NCBI RefSeq assembly: GCF_002895485.1
Contig: NZ_AZRK01000012.1
Coordinates: 25,269-89,268, forward strand
Length of the DNA stretch: 64,000 nucleotides
Direction of reading: 5' to 3'
Source of the DNA: Petrotoga sp. 9PWA.NaAc.5.4
GTDB taxonomy: Bacteria > Thermotogota > Thermotogae > Petrotogales > Petrotogaceae
Every line of letters begins with the position of its first letter. Position 1 is the stretch's first letter. Both the position numbers and the translations under genes were made by a program. The notes beneath the pieces were generated by a model. That model ran no database searches, had not been told where the DNA came from, and saw only the letters and a program-made list of their open reading frames with translations. Positions 1 to 11,011 of the stretch are shown piece after piece.

Positions 1-1
1 C

Positions 2-859
2 ATGTCAGTTATTGAAAATCCTAACGCTACAAGAGATGGAAAGGGGCGTTTGGTAGTTGGAGCTGCGGTAGGAGTTTCTGATGGATTAGCAAGAACAGAA
101 GAATTAGTTAAAGCTGGAGTTGATTTTGTTGTTTTGGATTCAGCTCATGGCCACTCTAAAAATATAATAAATACTTTAAAAGCTATTAAAAATAACTTTC
201 CTGATCTCCCGATAATAGCAGGAAATATTGCAACTGCCCAAGCTGCAAAAGAATTAATAGAAAATGGAGCTGATGCACTAAAAGTTGGAATTGGACCAGG
301 TTCTATATGTACAACAAGAGTAATTTCAGGCGTTGGAGTACCTCAATTAACCGCAATAATGAAAGTAGCAGAAGTGGCAAAAAAATTTGAAATACCTGTG
401 ATAGCTGATGGGGGAATTAGATATTCTGGAGATATAGTTAAAGCTTTAGCAGCAGGTGCTTCTACAGTCATGATGGGAAGCATATTTGCTGGTACAGAAG
501 AAGCCCCTGGAGAAACTATTATTTATCAAGGTAGAAAATTCAAGTCTTATAGAGGCATGGGATCACTGGCAGCAATGGAAAAAGGAAGCAAGGATAGGTA
601 TTTTCAAGAGTCTGTTCCCAATGAAAAATTAGTTCCAGAAGGAATAGAAGCTATGGTAGCTTATAAAGGAGATGTAAAAGATGTTCTTGTCCAGCTTATT
701 GGGGGAGTAAAGGCAGGAATGGGATATATAGGAGCAGAAAATATAAAGGATCTTCAAAATAAAGCAGAATTCATAAAAATCACCCATGCTAGTATGATAG
801 AGAGTCATCCTCATGATGTAAAAATTACAAGAGAAGCCCCTAACTATTTCTTTTCTTAA
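2..859 (+). CDS. guaB: IMP dehydrogenase, C-terminal part (5' end outside window)
   Basis: Converts IMP to XMP with NAD, the first committed step of GMP synthesis, in the cytosol. The 285 visible residues cover the C-terminal two thirds of the TIM barrel. The catalytic loop GSICTTR carries the nucleophile Cys at about residue 103 of the visible part. The phosphate-binding segments [10 protein letters not shown] and GSIFAGT and the flap segment YRGMGS follow. Family members are about 480-490 residues, so roughly 200 residues, including the N-terminal barrel strands and the usual CBS pair, lie before the window. The first visible Met is internal, not the true start. The frame is intact to TAA and ends in a Phe-rich tail. 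The family call is certain; the gene is partial only because of the window edge. Confidence 0.95.
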   Translation: MSVIENPNATRDGKGRLVVGAAVGVSDGLARTEELVKAGVDFVVLDSAHGHSKNIINTLKAIKNNFPDLPIIAGNIATAQAAKELIENGADALKVGIGPGSICTTRVISGVGVPQLTAIMKVAEVAKKFEIPVIADGGIRYSGDIVKALAAGASTVMMGSIFAGTEEAPGETIIYQGRKFKSYRGMGSLAAMEKGSKDRYFQESVPNEKLVPEGIEAMVAYKGDVKDVLVQLIGGVKAGMGYIGAENIKDLQNKAEFIKITHASMIESHPHDVKITREAPNYFFS

Positions 860-865
860 TAGACA

Positions 866-970
866 TTTTAGAAATGAAACGTTTCTAAAAATAAGTGCTT
901 GAATTTATACATGGCCCGGGGGTAGAGTCCTCTTACTTCTTCGCTACAGGTACAAGTTCGATTTTCTTAA
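866..970. repeat. Degenerate copy of the dispersed hairpin repeat
   Basis: A 9-bp inverted repeat (TTTTAGAAA at 866-874, TTTCTAAAA at 882-890) resembles the two terminal repeats of the dispersed element placed side by side. It is followed at about 900-970 by a decayed version of the element core: GAATTTA, a GG(C)CC-rich block, then CGCTACAGGTACAAG. The order matches the orientation seen downstream of other plus-strand genes. It may also weakly terminate guaB, but no T-tract follows the hairpin. Confidence 0.45.
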
Positions 971-986
971 ATTAGGAGAATATATA

Positions 987-1256
987 ATGGTATGCAAAAG
1001 ATGGATTTTATATGGAAGAGTCCAAGGAGTTGGACTGAGACATTTTATAAGAGTAAATGCTTTGAGATTAAAATTAGAAGGTTATGTAAAGAACCTTTTT
1101 GATGGTTCTGTAGAGGTTGTTGCACAAGGAGAAGAGGAAAAAGTCAAAGAACTTAAAAAAATTATATTAAGAGGAAACGGTTTTAGTAAAGTGGAAGATA
1201 TAGAAGAAGATGATTTTCCAATAAGTAATTATGGTGATTTTCATATAGAGTATTAA
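987..1256 (+). CDS. acyP: Acylphosphatase
   Basis: A small cytosolic enzyme of 89 residues, the usual family length, that hydrolyses acylphosphates such as acetyl- or carbamoyl-phosphate. The signature GRVQGVGLRHF supplies the phosphate-binding loop and the catalytic Arg18. The second signature GYVKNLFDGSVEVVAQG supplies the catalytic Asn36. The ATG is preceded by AGGAG eight bases upstream, which fixes the start. It lies about 130 bp downstream of guaB in the same direction and ends in a strong intrinsic terminator, so it closes the transcription unit. No exceptional residues are seen. Confidence 0.95.
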   Translation: MVCKRWILYGRVQGVGLRHFIRVNALRLKLEGYVKNLFDGSVEVVAQGEEEKVKELKKIILRGNGFSKVEDIEEDDFPISNYGDFHIEY

Positions 1257-1277
1257 CAACAAAAAAGTATTAAAAAT

Positions 1278-1312
1278 AAAAAGAGAACGAAATTCGTTCT
1301 CTTTTTATTTTT
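1278..1312 (+). terminator. Rho-independent terminator after acyP
   Basis: A 14-bp perfect inverted repeat (AAAAAGAGAACGAA at 1278-1291 with its complement at 1293-1306) is followed by a T-rich run. It lies 21 bp after the acylphosphatase stop codon. Confidence 0.92.
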
Positions 1313-1455
1313 GTGTAATTAAAGAAACATTTATATATTTTTTAGTTAATTTGAAATTACTATCTAGCTGAAAGAAAGTAACCCATGCGAAATAATATGA
1401 AAAAACTAAATATTTTTATAAGATTTCTCTTATTTGTTTCTCCCTGACTTTTTTC

Positions 1456-1489
1456 GAACTTGAAAAAAAGTTCTATTTTGATTTATACT
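1456..1489 (+). promoter_or_regulatory. Promoter with overlapping inverted repeat upstream of the ROK regulator
   Basis: TTGAAA (1460-1465) and TATACT (1484-1489), 18 bp apart, each match the sigma-A consensus in five of six positions. The inverted repeat GAACTT-N6-AAGTTC (1456-1473) covers the -35 box, a natural place for an autoregulatory operator. Operator function is inference. The rest of 1313-1544 is AT-rich with no other gene. Confidence 0.55.
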
Positions 1490-1544
1490 TTTAATAAAAG
1501 AATAAGTTTTTATTATTAAAAAACTAAAATTCTGGAGGATAAAT

Positions 1545-2681
1545 GTGGAATCAAAAAACGTATTAGAGGTTTTTAAAACTGTTCAAAAGAAGCCTTTGAT
1601 ATCAAGAACAGAAATAGCAAAAATAACTCATTTAAGTCAATCTACAGTTGGTAGATGTATTCAAAGACTTTTGGAAAAAAACTTTCTCATTGAAAAAATG
1701 AATGGAAAAAGTACAGGTGGAAGACCTCCTATTTTTTTAGATATAAACAAAAAAAATTCATTCTCTGTTGGTGTAGAAATAGGAGAATCCCATATTGATG
1801 TAATACTCTTAAATTTAGTATATGAAATTATAGAAAGTAAAAGTAAAAAAATAGATAATAATATAACCGTAGAATCTTTAACTAACATTATCCAAGAAAT
1901 GTATGACGAAATTTTGTATAAAAGTCACATTTCAAAAGAGGACATCATAAGCATAGGTTTAGGAGTACCAGGTATAGTTAGTGCCAATCAAAAAAGACTG
2001 TTGTTGTCTCCAAATTTAAAATGGAAAAATATTTCTTTAGGAGAAATTTTAGAAGACAAATTACAAAAACCTGTATTTTTAGATAATGGAGCTAATTTAA
2101 TGACGTTTGCTGAGTATCACTTTAATAAGCTTTCGCCAGATTCCATGGTTTTAGGTATTATAGTTGGAAAAGGAATTGGTACAGGCTTTATTACAAAAGG
2201 TGAGATTTTTAGAGGTATAAATGGAGCAGCTTTAGAAGCAGGTCATTCAGTTATTAAGTTAGATGGTCCACTTTGTAGTTGTGGAAGACGAGGTTGTGTA
2301 GAAGCTTTAGCTTCGTTACCTCAATTAATAAGAGCATATAATTCAAAAACAAAAGACAATTTAGTTGATAATATCAATGAATTTTATCAATTAGTTATCC
2401 AAAAAGATAAATTAGCCCTTTCTTTATTAGAAGATGAAGCACATTATCTTTCAATTTTAGCCGCCAATTTAGCTAATACTATAAATCCTTCACATATCAT
2501 AATAGGAGGAGAAATTACCCCAATTTTAACTCTCATGATTAAAACAATAAATAATTTCTTTTTAGAACAGGTATTGATTACCAACAGATGTGAACTGTTG
2601 ACTTCGCAATTAAATGAAAAGAGTATAGCCTATGGAGCGGCAATAATGGCTATAGAAAAGGAGATTGAAGAATATATTTGA
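1545..2681 (+). CDS. ROK-family transcriptional regulator (NagC/XylR type)
   Basis: A sugar-responsive DNA-binding repressor of 378 residues. Residues 1-60 form a winged helix-turn-helix (SRTEIAKITHLSQSTVGR). The remainder is a ROK sugar-kinase fold with GVEIGESH, the GLGVPGIV segment, LDNGANL and GKGIGTGF. The zinc site is complete: H234, C244, C246 and C251 in the CSCGRRGCVE motif. The start is GTG with TGGAGG seven bases upstream; an overlapping ATG is out of frame. The gene sits 69 bp upstream of the first sugar-binding protein of a 17-kb carbohydrate locus in the same direction, so it probably controls that locus and is released by a sugar. The ligand cannot be read from sequence. Confidence 0.9.
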   Translation: MESKNVLEVFKTVQKKPLISRTEIAKITHLSQSTVGRCIQRLLEKNFLIEKMNGKSTGGRPPIFLDINKKNSFSVGVEIGESHIDVILLNLVYEIIESKSKKIDNNITVESLTNIIQEMYDEILYKSHISKEDIISIGLGVPGIVSANQKRLLLSPNLKWKNISLGEILEDKLQKPVFLDNGANLMTFAEYHFNKLSPDSMVLGIIVGKGIGTGFITKGEIFRGINGAALEAGHSVIKLDGPLCSCGRRGCVEALASLPQLIRAYNSKTKDNLVDNINEFYQLVIQKDKLALSLLEDEAHYLSILAANLANTINPSHIIIGGEITPILTLMIKTINNFFLEQVLITNRCELLTSQLNEKSIAYGAAIMAIEKEIEEYI

Positions 2682-2750
2682 TTCAGAAAGAAGAATGAGA
2701 AATTAGGTTTTTAATAAAAAAGAAAAACTATAGTTAAGGGAGGAATTGTT

Positions 2751-4154
2751 ATGAAGAAAGGCCAAAAAATCGGTTTGTTGGTGTTACTTGTATTGTGTGT
2801 GTTTTCTTTGATAGGATTTGGCGCATCTGATAAATCTAAGTTAAGTGGCAACATTGTGTATGCTGTACGTAGCTGGGACGTTGAAACTGAACAAAAATTT
2901 GTAGAAGAATTCAACAAAGTATATCCTAACATAAAAGTACAGATTGTAAGTTTTGACGGAGATTTGAACGAGTATCTCAGCGCACAAGCCGCTGCTAAAA
3001 CATTGCCAGATGTTGTGTATGGATGGGAAAATTTGACCTATCCCATTTCACAAGGCTGGTTATATCCGTTAGATGAATTCTTGGAAAAAGATGAAGAAAT
3101 TAAATATGTAGACTCAAAACTTTTAGAGAGATACAAATTTAACGGAAAGACTTATGCACTTCCAACAAATTTGCAGTTCAGTGCAGTTATGGTTAACCTA
3201 GATTTAGTAGAACAACTGAATATGGATCCCCCATCATATGAATGGACTGTTGATGAGTTTAGAGAATATCTTATCAACGCAACAACGAATGTATATTCAG
3301 GAATAAACCATTTGTGGGGTTTTGAGGAAGTTATGACGGGTATGTTCAGTAAAAATCTACATCAGTTGGCTTATGATCCAATAGAACGTAAGTTTAACTT
3401 CACTGAAGGAAGTTGGGTTAGGGCTATTAACTTTCAAAAGAATCTTAAGTCTGTTCCAGGGTTAGTATCAGATGATCTCAAGAATGATGTAATAAGAAAC
3501 GCTGGCGGACTTGATGACTATCAGAAAAAGTTTGGTAAAGATGCAGACGCACTAAGGGAAGGAAAAGTATTGATGGGTTTTCATGGAACTTGGGATTTAA
3601 GCTGGATTAGAACGATGAATTATATGTATGATATGTACCCTCTGCCACAAGATCCTAACATTGGATACAGAGAGGCACTGCATGCAGACCATGCCTTTAT
3701 GATGTCTACAACAAAGTATCCAGAGGCTGCTTTTGAGTTTCTTAAGTGGAGATCATACGGTAAAGACGGCGTTTTGACAAGATTGAATATCATGAAAAAT
3801 AAAACAGATGCTGCTGGTAACTTGACCCCTGATTTTATTATCCCTGCAACTAACGATCCAGAGGTTGTCAAATTTTTTAAATCTTTAGATTTTGTTCCAG
3901 AAGGCGTTAAGTTCATGTATGACAATGTTGATAAGGCTTTTTGGGCAGATTTTTACAAGATAGTACCAGACTGGAGTAAAGCACTCGATGAAGTGATTAT
4001 TCCAAAGAGTGAAGAAGTTAGACAAGGAAAGGTCGAAGCTGCTGCTATAGCTGCTGAACTTGAAACCAGATCTAATCAAATAATTCAAAATGCTTGGAAA
4101 ACTTTTGATTCGCAGATTGTTGAAGTGCAAAAGAATTTTAAACCGACTCGTTAA
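2751..4154 (+). CDS. Extracellular sugar-binding protein of an ABC importer (family 1)
   Basis: Periplasmic solute-binding protein of 467 residues with an N-terminal signal peptide: KKGQK, then a hydrophobic stretch ending near FGAS. The body has the family-1 pattern: GNIVYAVRSW start, a VVYGWENLTYPISQGWLYPLDEF segment split over the first lobe, and YPEAAFEFLKW near the hinge. An AGGGAGG ribosome site precedes the ATG. It is the first structural gene after the ROK regulator, and a strong hairpin separates it from the rest of the locus, a pattern that usually gives more binding protein than permease. The substrate is probably a glucan-type oligosaccharide, judged only from the GH30 and GH3 genes downstream. 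Confidence 0.9.
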   Translation: MKKGQKIGLLVLLVLCVFSLIGFGASDKSKLSGNIVYAVRSWDVETEQKFVEEFNKVYPNIKVQIVSFDGDLNEYLSAQAAAKTLPDVVYGWENLTYPISQGWLYPLDEFLEKDEEIKYVDSKLLERYKFNGKTYALPTNLQFSAVMVNLDLVEQLNMDPPSYEWTVDEFREYLINATTNVYSGINHLWGFEEVMTGMFSKNLHQLAYDPIERKFNFTEGSWVRAINFQKNLKSVPGLVSDDLKNDVIRNAGGLDDYQKKFGKDADALREGKVLMGFHGTWDLSWIRTMNYMYDMYPLPQDPNIGYREALHADHAFMMSTTKYPEAAFEFLKWRSYGKDGVLTRLNIMKNKTDAAGNLTPDFIIPATNDPEVVKFFKSLDFVPEGVKFMYDNVDKAFWADFYKIVPDWSKALDEVIIPKSEEVRQGKVEAAAIAAELETRSNQIIQNAWKTFDSQIVEVQKNFKPTR

Positions 4155-4188
4155 TTGTTTATTTTAACTGTTCTTTCTTGTTTCTTTG

Positions 4189-4222
4189 GGTACTTTAGGG
4201 ATTTACCCTAAAGTACCTTTTT
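4189..4222 (+). terminator. Intra-operon terminator or attenuator after the binding-protein gene
   Basis: A perfect 12-bp stem (GGTACTTTAGGG at 4189-4200, CCCTAAAGTACC at 4206-4217) with a 5-base loop is followed by TTTTT. Since the next gene lies only 70 bp on, in the same direction, it probably works as a partial terminator or 3' stabiliser. Confidence 0.88.
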
Positions 4223-4293
4223 AAAATAAGCAATTTTAAGTTTTTCAGAGTTGTTTTTAATTATACAGCAATATAGTGGAGGTTTTTTATACT

Positions 4294-7149
4294 ATGTTTT
4301 CTAAAGCAATAAGATCTTTGTTTTTACTATTTATATATGTTTTTGTGTTTGTATCTATTTTTGCAAATTTATATGTTGATAATTGGATTTCATACAAAGA
4401 AAGCAACGTTATTCAAACTGTTTCGTTTGAAGATTTTAAGATTCTTTCAGGCTCAGAATTTGAAAACACTCCTGAAGGTTTAGTATTACCTATTGATGGC
4501 GTAGTTGAAATATCTTTCGATGTTTCTGAAGATGGTTTGTATTTAATGATACTACATTACATGATAGACAGTGACAAAGTTTTAACAAGTAGAATGTCTA
4601 TCTTTTGGGATAATAATGAGTTAACTGTTCCTCTTCCTGCCATATGGACCGATGAAACAAAGGACTATCCAACAGATAGATACGGTAACGAAGTAGTTCC
4701 AAGACAAGTTATGATCAAACAATTTCACAGTGAGTACGTTAAGGATTATGGAAGTTTATCTGCAGCACCTTATATTTTTGAATTTGAAAAAGGTGTTCAG
4801 AATATTAAACTAAAAAATGAATCTCAGTCTTTAATATTAAACAGTGTGATGCTAATTAAGTACGAAAGAGCGCAAACCTATGAAGAGTATATATTGAATG
4901 TACCAAATCGTAAAATCGGTGGAGAGATTGCACCTATTGAAGCTGAAGGTTACTTAGTTAAGTCTGATTCGTTTATACGTCCTGGAAACCAACAAGATCC
5001 TTCATTGCATCCATATGAAACGGTTTCAAGAAAATTGAATATTATAGATGGAAATTCTTGGGATCAAGTGGGACAAAAGGTTATGTGGGTATTTGAGGTA
5101 CCTGAAGATGGGATTTATTATTTTGCTTTTAGGTATTCACAATCAATTAACGACGGGATTTCTGTGTTTAGAAATATCTATATAGACGGGGAAATGTTGT
5201 TTTCTGAATTGATGAGTTATATGTTCCCTTACACTGGGTTACGATACAAAAACATATTTTTAGAAGAAAGAAATAGTGGGGAACCATTAGGGATATGGTT
5301 AGAAAAGGGAACGCATACAATTTCTTTGGAAGTTGATGGAACACCTTTAGACAGCGTGGTTGATAAACTTAGAAACTTAATCTTTGAAATTAATAAAACC
5401 GGCTTAGAGATAAAAAAATTAACAGGTGGAGTTGTCGATAAAAACAGGAAATGGGATATAGAACTATATTTACCGGATATTGTTGAAAGGCTTGAGGGTT
5501 GGGCAAACGAGCTAGATGATATATATGATGAGATTGAAGCTCTTTTTGGTCAGACTCCTGCCTCAATAATTAATCTTAAAATTGCTGCCAAAAATATAAG
5601 AGATCTTGCAAAAGAACCCGATAAAATACCTATTCGATTAAATAAACTGAGTGAAGGTTTTTCTTCAGCGTCTAATTTGATTTCAGAAACGATTGATGTA
5701 CTTTCAACTCAACCGTTGAATTTGGATAGAATTTATGTATTAAATTCACCAGTCTTACCGGATGATGAAGTAGGTTTTTTGACTAGATTTATGGAAGGTT
5801 TAAAACGATTTGTTTTTTCTTTTTTTCCGCAGAATAAGGAGTATATGGCTGTAAATGACAAAAACTCGGATGAACTTTTGGTTTGGGTTAATAGGCCAAT
5901 ACAATACGTTGAAATGCTGCAACAAATGGCAGATTCTGATTTTACTTCAAAAACAGGAATAAGTGTGAGGTTTTCTGTTATGCCTAATGAACAAAAACTT
6001 ATCTTAGCAAATGCTGCAAACATTAGTCCTGATTTAGCTTTGGGAATAAGCAACTACATTCCGTATGATTTAGCTATTAGAGGCGCAGTGTATGATTTAA
6101 CGCAGTTTGACGATTTTTGGGAGTATATAAGTAGAGAGTACAATCTGGAGACTTTGATCCCTTTTTATGTAGATGGAAAGGTTTACGGAGTCACCGAAAC
6201 TCAGGATTTTTATGTACTGTTCTATAGGAAGGATATATTAGAAAGTTTGAACTTAGAAGTGCCTCAAACTTGGGATGAAGTACAGATAGCGATGTCAACC
6301 CTTTATAGAAATTCTATGAACTTTTATTTGCCAATGGCAGGATGGACTGGTTTAAAGCCTTTTTACACCACTGTTCCGTTTATCTATCAAAGTGGCGGTA
6401 GGTTGTATACAGACGACGGTTTAAGAACGGCTATAAATGAAGAAAATGCAATTAAAGGTTTTGAAATAATGACGAAACTTTTTACTATTTATAGTGTCTC
6501 CCAAAGTGTTCCCAATTTTTATAACGAATTTAGATACGGAAGAATCCCTATGGGTGTATCTAACTTTACCACTTATGTAATGCTTATGACTGCTGCCCCT
6601 GAAATAGCAAGTCAGTGGGACATAGCATTATCCCCGGGAGTGAAAAATGAAAATGGTGAAATCTTAAGATATCAAGTTGGTAGTGATAGGGCTGCCGTGT
6701 TGTTTTCTAACAGTGACAAAAAAGAGGAGGCTTGGGAGTTTTTGAAATGGTGGCTTTCAAAGGATACACAAGTGGAGTATGCATACAGGATGCAGACTAG
6801 ATATGGACCTGAATATATGTGGAACACAGCTAACATGGCCGCATTTGAAGAGTTATCTTTCCCTGATAATCATAAAAAGATTATTTTAGAGCAATGGAGC
6901 TGGATGAAAGAGATTCCAAGACACCCTGCCGGATATATGTTAGAACGAGAGATAAGTAATGCATGGACGGATGTTGTCATGAATGGAGAGGGAATCAGAA
7001 TAGCTGTCGATAAAGCCTCGATAACTATCAACAGGGAAATAATACGAAAGATGGAGGAGTTTGGATATATTAAAGATGGGAAAGTAATTAAAACTTATGA
7101 GATTCCTTCAATTGAAAATATTAAGGCTGAGGTGGAAAAGAATAAATGA
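4294..7149 (+). CDS. Giant exported sugar-binding protein with N-terminal beta-rich domains
   Basis: An exported protein of 951 residues, twice the normal size of a solute-binding protein. A hydrophobic signal sequence occupies residues 1-25. Two related beta-rich segments follow, roughly 35-190 and 220-380; each contains a V-EDG-YY/L pattern ([24 protein letters not shown]) and looks like a carbohydrate-binding sandwich. A helical linker (about 400-510) precedes a complete family-1 SBP domain from about 525 (ELLVWVNRP) to 900 ([12 protein letters not shown]). The in-frame GTG at 4276 lies inside the TGGAGG ribosome site, so the ATG at 4294 is chosen. It overlaps the following permease by ATGA, indicating translational coupling. 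The two-module layout is seen directly; glycan capture by the N-terminal half is inference. Confidence 0.85.
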   Translation: MFSKAIRSLFLLFIYVFVFVSIFANLYVDNWISYKESNVIQTVSFEDFKILSGSEFENTPEGLVLPIDGVVEISFDVSEDGLYLMILHYMIDSDKVLTSRMSIFWDNNELTVPLPAIWTDETKDYPTDRYGNEVVPRQVMIKQFHSEYVKDYGSLSAAPYIFEFEKGVQNIKLKNESQSLILNSVMLIKYERAQTYEEYILNVPNRKIGGEIAPIEAEGYLVKSDSFIRPGNQQDPSLHPYETVSRKLNIIDGNSWDQVGQKVMWVFEVPEDGIYYFAFRYSQSINDGISVFRNIYIDGEMLFSELMSYMFPYTGLRYKNIFLEERNSGEPLGIWLEKGTHTISLEVDGTPLDSVVDKLRNLIFEINKTGLEIKKLTGGVVDKNRKWDIELYLPDIVERLEGWANELDDIYDEIEALFGQTPASIINLKIAAKNIRDLAKEPDKIPIRLNKLSEGFSSASNLISETIDVLSTQPLNLDRIYVLNSPVLPDDEVGFLTRFMEGLKRFVFSFFPQNKEYMAVNDKNSDELLVWVNRPIQYVEMLQQMADSDFTSKTGISVRFSVMPNEQKLILANAANISPDLALGISNYIPYDLAIRGAVYDLTQFDDFWEYISREYNLETLIPFYVDGKVYGVTETQDFYVLFYRKDILESLNLEVPQTWDEVQIAMSTLYRNSMNFYLPMAGWTGLKPFYTTVPFIYQSGGRLYTDDGLRTAINEENAIKGFEIMTKLFTIYSVSQSVPNFYNEFRYGRIPMGVSNFTTYVMLMTAAPEIASQWDIALSPGVKNENGEILRYQVGSDRAAVLFSNSDKKEEAWEFLKWWLSKDTQVEYAYRMQTRYGPEYMWNTANMAAFEELSFPDNHKKIILEQWSWMKEIPRHPAGYMLEREISNAWTDVVMNGEGIRIAVDKASITINREIIRKMEEFGYIKDGKVIKTYEIPSIENIKAEVEKNK

Positions 7150-8045
7150 AAGTCAAACAGAAGTTTATTAACCGAAATTCTCATTGGGTTTTACTATCAC
7201 CATATATAATACTGTTTTGTCTTTTTATACTAATACCTGTGATTAGTGCGGCAGTATTGTCTTTTACTTATTTTAATGCTGTACAACCACCTAAATTTAT
7301 CGGATTAAAAAACTATATTTCATTACTAACCCAAGATACTGTATTTATGCAAAAGGTTCTTCCAAATACTATAAAATATGCACTAATTGTTGGGCCTGGT
7401 GGTTATATCCTTTCTTTTATCTTTGCGTGGATGCTTGCACAGATTCCAAAAACACCAAGAACATTTATTGCAATACTTATTTATCTTCCATCTATGACAT
7501 CTGGAGTTATGATGAGTACAATTTGGAGCATTATTTTTAGCGGTAATCAACTAGGGTATTTAAACAGTTTTTTAATAGAAATTGGTATGATCACGGAACC
7601 CATTCAATGGTTACAGTCTCCAGAGTATTTGATGACTATAGTTATTATCGTTGCACTTTGGAGTAGTATGGGGGTAGGATTTTTGGCCATGCTTGCTGGA
7701 GTGTTAAACGTGAACGAAGAATTGTATGATGCTGCATATATAGACGGTGTCAGTAACAGGTTCCAAGAGATTATTTATGTAACTATACCTTCTATGAAAC
7801 CTCAGATGCTTTTTGGTGCAGTAATGGCAATCGTTAACACTTTTACAACAAGTGGGTTGGGAGTCGCCTTAGCAGGATCAAATCCAACTCCTCAATATGC
7901 TGCTCAATTAATAGTTAATCATATAGAAGATTATGGATTCATCAGGTATGAAATGGGATACGCAGCTGCAGCTTCTGTAGTTCTTTTAATTATTGTTTGG
8001 ATTGCATCCAGGGTTTCTTGGAGTTTATTTGGAGAAAAGGATTAA
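7146..8045 (+). CDS. Sugar ABC transporter permease (MalF type)
   Basis: Inner-membrane subunit of 299 residues with about six transmembrane helices. The EAA loop that contacts the ATPase is [20 protein letters not shown] followed by IPSMKP. The start overlaps the stop of the giant binding protein (ATGA), so the two are translationally coupled and probably belong to one transporter. It pairs with the MalG-type permease 18 bp downstream. No ATPase gene accompanies it. Confidence 0.92.
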   Translation: MKVKQKFINRNSHWVLLSPYIILFCLFILIPVISAAVLSFTYFNAVQPPKFIGLKNYISLLTQDTVFMQKVLPNTIKYALIVGPGGYILSFIFAWMLAQIPKTPRTFIAILIYLPSMTSGVMMSTIWSIIFSGNQLGYLNSFLIEIGMITEPIQWLQSPEYLMTIVIIVALWSSMGVGFLAMLAGVLNVNEELYDAAYIDGVSNRFQEIIYVTIPSMKPQMLFGAVMAIVNTFTTSGLGVALAGSNPTPQYAAQLIVNHIEDYGFIRYEMGYAAAASVVLLIIVWIASRVSWSLFGEKD

Positions 8046-8063
8046 AGATTGAGGTGATTATTA

Positions 8064-8939
8064 ATGTCAAGTTTGAAATCTAGACGTATTAACCCGGATA
8101 AATTTCATAAAAGTCAGTTGAAGTTTTATGCAATTTTGATTCCAGTTAGTGCTTTTATGGTTTTACCTATTCTGTTTATAATATTTCATGCATTTAAACC
8201 GATAGACGAACTTTTTGCTTATCCTCCACGATTTTTTACTACAAGACCTACTTTGGATAATTTTAAAAGATTGTTTACTGCAACAACTGAGTCTAACGTA
8301 CCTGTCTCAAGATATCTTTTTAACAGCGTTGTTTCTACATTGTTCACAGTGTTGTTTACACTTTGGGTAACAGCCTCTGCAGGGTATGTTCTTTCAAAGA
8401 AAAATTTTAAGGGAAAGGATACCTTGTTTACAATAAATACATTGGCTCTCATGTTCGTTCCTGTTGCTGTTAGTATTCCAAGATTTTTGGTTATCGTTAA
8501 ACTTGGACTCATAGATAATTTTTTTGCTCATATTCTTCCATTGTTGGCTATGCCTGTTGGGCTTTTTTTGGTTAAGCAGTTTATAGATCAGATCCCCAAT
8601 TCATTAATTGAGGCAGCAAAGATTGACGGGGCTTCAGATTACTATATTTTAATGAAGGTAATTATCCCACTTATAAAACCGGCTTTGTCCACGGTTGCAA
8701 TACTTGCTTTTCAAACATCTTGGAACAGCATTGAATCATCTGCCATGTTTATTAACGATGAGTCTTTAAAAACTTTTGCTTTTTACATGAATACGCTTGT
8801 TTCAACTACAGGTAACACTGTTGCCGGTCAAGGAATGGCTGCTGCTGCTTCTTTGATTATGTTTTTGCCAAATTTGATACTTTTCATAATACTTCAGTCT
8901 AGAGTTATGGACACAATGATGTATTCGGGTCTTAAATGA
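8064..8939 (+). CDS. Sugar ABC transporter permease (MalG type)
   Basis: Second membrane subunit of 291 residues, six predicted helices. Its EAA loop is [18 protein letters not shown] followed by IPLIKP. GAGGTGA lies upstream of the ATG with good spacing. It completes a heterodimeric permease with the preceding gene. The positive-charged N-terminus before the first helix and the PPRFF segment after it are typical of the family. Confidence 0.92.
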   Translation: MSSLKSRRINPDKFHKSQLKFYAILIPVSAFMVLPILFIIFHAFKPIDELFAYPPRFFTTRPTLDNFKRLFTATTESNVPVSRYLFNSVVSTLFTVLFTLWVTASAGYVLSKKNFKGKDTLFTINTLALMFVPVAVSIPRFLVIVKLGLIDNFFAHILPLLAMPVGLFLVKQFIDQIPNSLIEAAKIDGASDYYILMKVIIPLIKPALSTVAILAFQTSWNSIESSAMFINDESLKTFAFYMNTLVSTTGNTVAGQGMAAAASLIMFLPNLILFIILQSRVMDTMMYSGLK

Positions 8940-8965
8940 TTTCCTGACGTTTTGGAGGATACTAT

Positions 8966-11011
8966 ATGACAGCAAGAAAATCTTTTATCCAGTTTGTAAT
9001 GTTTATGTTAATAATGACAATTTCTTCTCTTACTTTTGCCAACATAAGCAACGAAAACGCCACTGCTTATTCCTACACGATATCTGAAGATGGCGTTTGG
9101 GTAAGAACGCAAGATGCGTACCTCGTTGGAAACATACTTTTCAAAGACCTAAATTTAAAGTCCCCTGAAGATATATTTATAAGAAATGAGAAGATTTATA
9201 TAGCTGAAGGTGGAAATGGTCAGATTGTAATTGTGGATATTAACAAAAGTAATAACATCAATTACATAGGAAAAGGTATATTAAGCATGCCTACAGGCGT
9301 TTTTGTTGATGAAAAAGACAGAATTTTGGTAGCAGATTATGGGCTTCGTGAGGTGCTCATGTTTGATTCAAATGGAGAACTACTTAGAAGATATAAAAGG
9401 CCAGAATCTATCGTCTTTGGTCAGAAGGCTAATTACAATCCACGAAAAGTTGTCAGCGATAAAATGGGAAACATTTATGTCGTTAGTGAAGGAACTTATG
9501 ACGGAATAATTCAATTGTCGGAGGATGGTGAGTTTTTAGGGTATTTTGGAGCAAATATTACCTACCTTTCTTTTGGAGAAGCGTTGTTAAACCTCATTTT
9601 TACAAAAGAGCAGCAAGCACAATTGTTCAACATAATTCCAAAAACCTTTTACAATTTAGCTATTGACGATGAAGGCTTGATATACACAATAACACAAGGT
9701 GTTGGAGGAAATGCAATAAAAAAGCATAATGTTTCTGGTAACAATATATTAAAACAAGCAAATAGAATGGTTAGCGAGCCTAATTTCGTTGATATAACAG
9801 TTGGTAAGTACAATCAAATCTACGCTTTAACAGAAACTGGCTTGATTTATGAGTATGACTCCGAAGGTAATTTGATCTATTCTTTTGGAGGAAGGGCAAT
9901 CAGTACAGAACGAAACGGTTTTTTCACTGTGCCTGTTGGTATAGCGATTGATCAAGATGACAATGTTTATGTTTTAGATAAAGAACGCGGAATAGTTCAT
10001 GTTTTTTATCCAACAGCGATTACAAATATGACACATGAAGCGATTAGTTTGTATGAAAAAGGAAAGTATATCGATAGTATGTCGTATTGGCAAGAAATAT
10101 TAAAGTTGAGTGGCCGATCAAGGATTGCTCACAACGGATTGGGAAAGGCGTATTTTCAGTCCCAAAACTATGAAAAGGCCGCTGAACACTTTAAAATGGC
10201 TAATAATAAAATTGATTATTCTGAGGCTTATTGGGAAATACGAAACTTATGGTTACAGAACAATATAGCAACCATTTTAATCGTTGTATTCTTGGTTTGG
10301 GTTTTGTGGCGAATTGTTAAGCTTTTAGATAAGAAATATGGTATTTTGAACGTTTTTAGAAACTCTTTTAGAAAAGTTAAAGGAGTTAAACTTGTCTCTG
10401 ATGTGTTATACATGGGAAGATTCATGCTTCATCCTATTGATAGTTCGTATGATATTAAACATGGAAAAAAAGCATCTGTAATGTCAGCCACTTTTGTATA
10501 TGTATTAGCTTTTATAGCTTTTGTTCTAGATTATTTATTTAAAGGTTTTATATTCAATCCAAGAGATTTCAGAGATGTTTCTTATTTGTATGTTATTATG
10601 ATCTTTGGTTTACCGATAGCGCTGTGGGTGGTTTCTAACTATCTTGTTAGTACACTGAATGATGGAGAAGGTAAGTTTAGGGACGTATACTGCACAACAT
10701 CTTATGCGTTAGCTCCGCTTGTACTTTTTATGCCTATTGTTACACTACTTTCTTATGTAATTACGTTGAATGAGGGATTCATTATTCAATTTGCTAGTGT
10801 GGCAATTTGGGTTTGGTGTGGGGTGTTGATCTTTGTTTCACTCAAAGAAATTCATAACTTCTCCGTAGGTGGGGTTATTAAAAATATATTGTTAACGTTA
10901 TTTTTGATGTTCGTTTTTGTAATAGCTTATTTTATCGTATATATGCTGGCGAATGAGGGGTTCAACTTTATTTATACCTTAGTGAAGGAGGTTGTTTATC
11001 GCATTGAATAA
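8966..11011 (+). CDS. NHL-repeat/TPR protein with C-terminal Yip1-like membrane domain
   Basis: A 681-residue protein with an N-terminal signal or anchor segment (about 8-26). It has an extracytoplasmic NHL beta-propeller of about 300 residues, with repeated blade patterns such as VFVDEKDRILVADYG and IAIDQDDNVYVLDKE. A TPR-like stretch (about 355-420) follows, with HEAISLYEKGKYIDSMSYW and ALGKAYF-like spacing, then a transmembrane helix near 430. Residues about 480-681 carry four to five more helices that resemble Yip1-family membrane domains. It sits between a permease pair and a DUF5696-type gene and overlaps the latter. From memory, Yip1 and DUF5696 genes co-occur in sugar ABC loci of Paenibacillus and related bacteria; their function is unknown. 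An accessory role in glycan capture or in assembling the importer is inference. Confidence 0.75.
   Translation: MTARKSFIQFVMFMLIMTISSLTFANISNENATAYSYTISEDGVWVRTQDAYLVGNILFKDLNLKSPEDIFIRNEKIYIAEGGNGQIVIVDINKSNNINYIGKGILSMPTGVFVDEKDRILVADYGLREVLMFDSNGELLRRYKRPESIVFGQKANYNPRKVVSDKMGNIYVVSEGTYDGIIQLSEDGEFLGYFGANITYLSFGEALLNLIFTKEQQAQLFNIIPKTFYNLAIDDEGLIYTITQGVGGNAIKKHNVSGNNILKQANRMVSEPNFVDITVGKYNQIYALTETGLIYEYDSEGNLIYSFGGRAISTERNGFFTVPVGIAIDQDDNVYVLDKERGIVHVFYPTAITNMTHEAISLYEKGKYIDSMSYWQEILKLSGRSRIAHNGLGKAYFQSQNYEKAAEHFKMANNKIDYSEAYWEIRNLWLQNNIATILIVVFLVWVLWRIVKLLDKKYGILNVFRNSFRKVKGVKLVSDVLYMGRFMLHPIDSSYDIKHGKKASVMSATFVYVLAFIAFVLDYLFKGFIFNPRDFRDVSYLYVIMIFGLPIALWVVSNYLVSTLNDGEGKFRDVYCTTSYALAPLVLFMPIVTLLSYVITLNEGFIIQFASVAIWVWCGVLIFVSLKEIHNFSVGGVIKNILLTLFLMFVFVIAYFIVYMLANEGFNFIYTLVKEVVYRIE

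Noticed and set aside
866..890. Intrinsic terminator of guaB
   Set aside because: The 9-bp stem is AT-rich and lacks a T-run; it fits better as abutted ends of the dispersed repeat.
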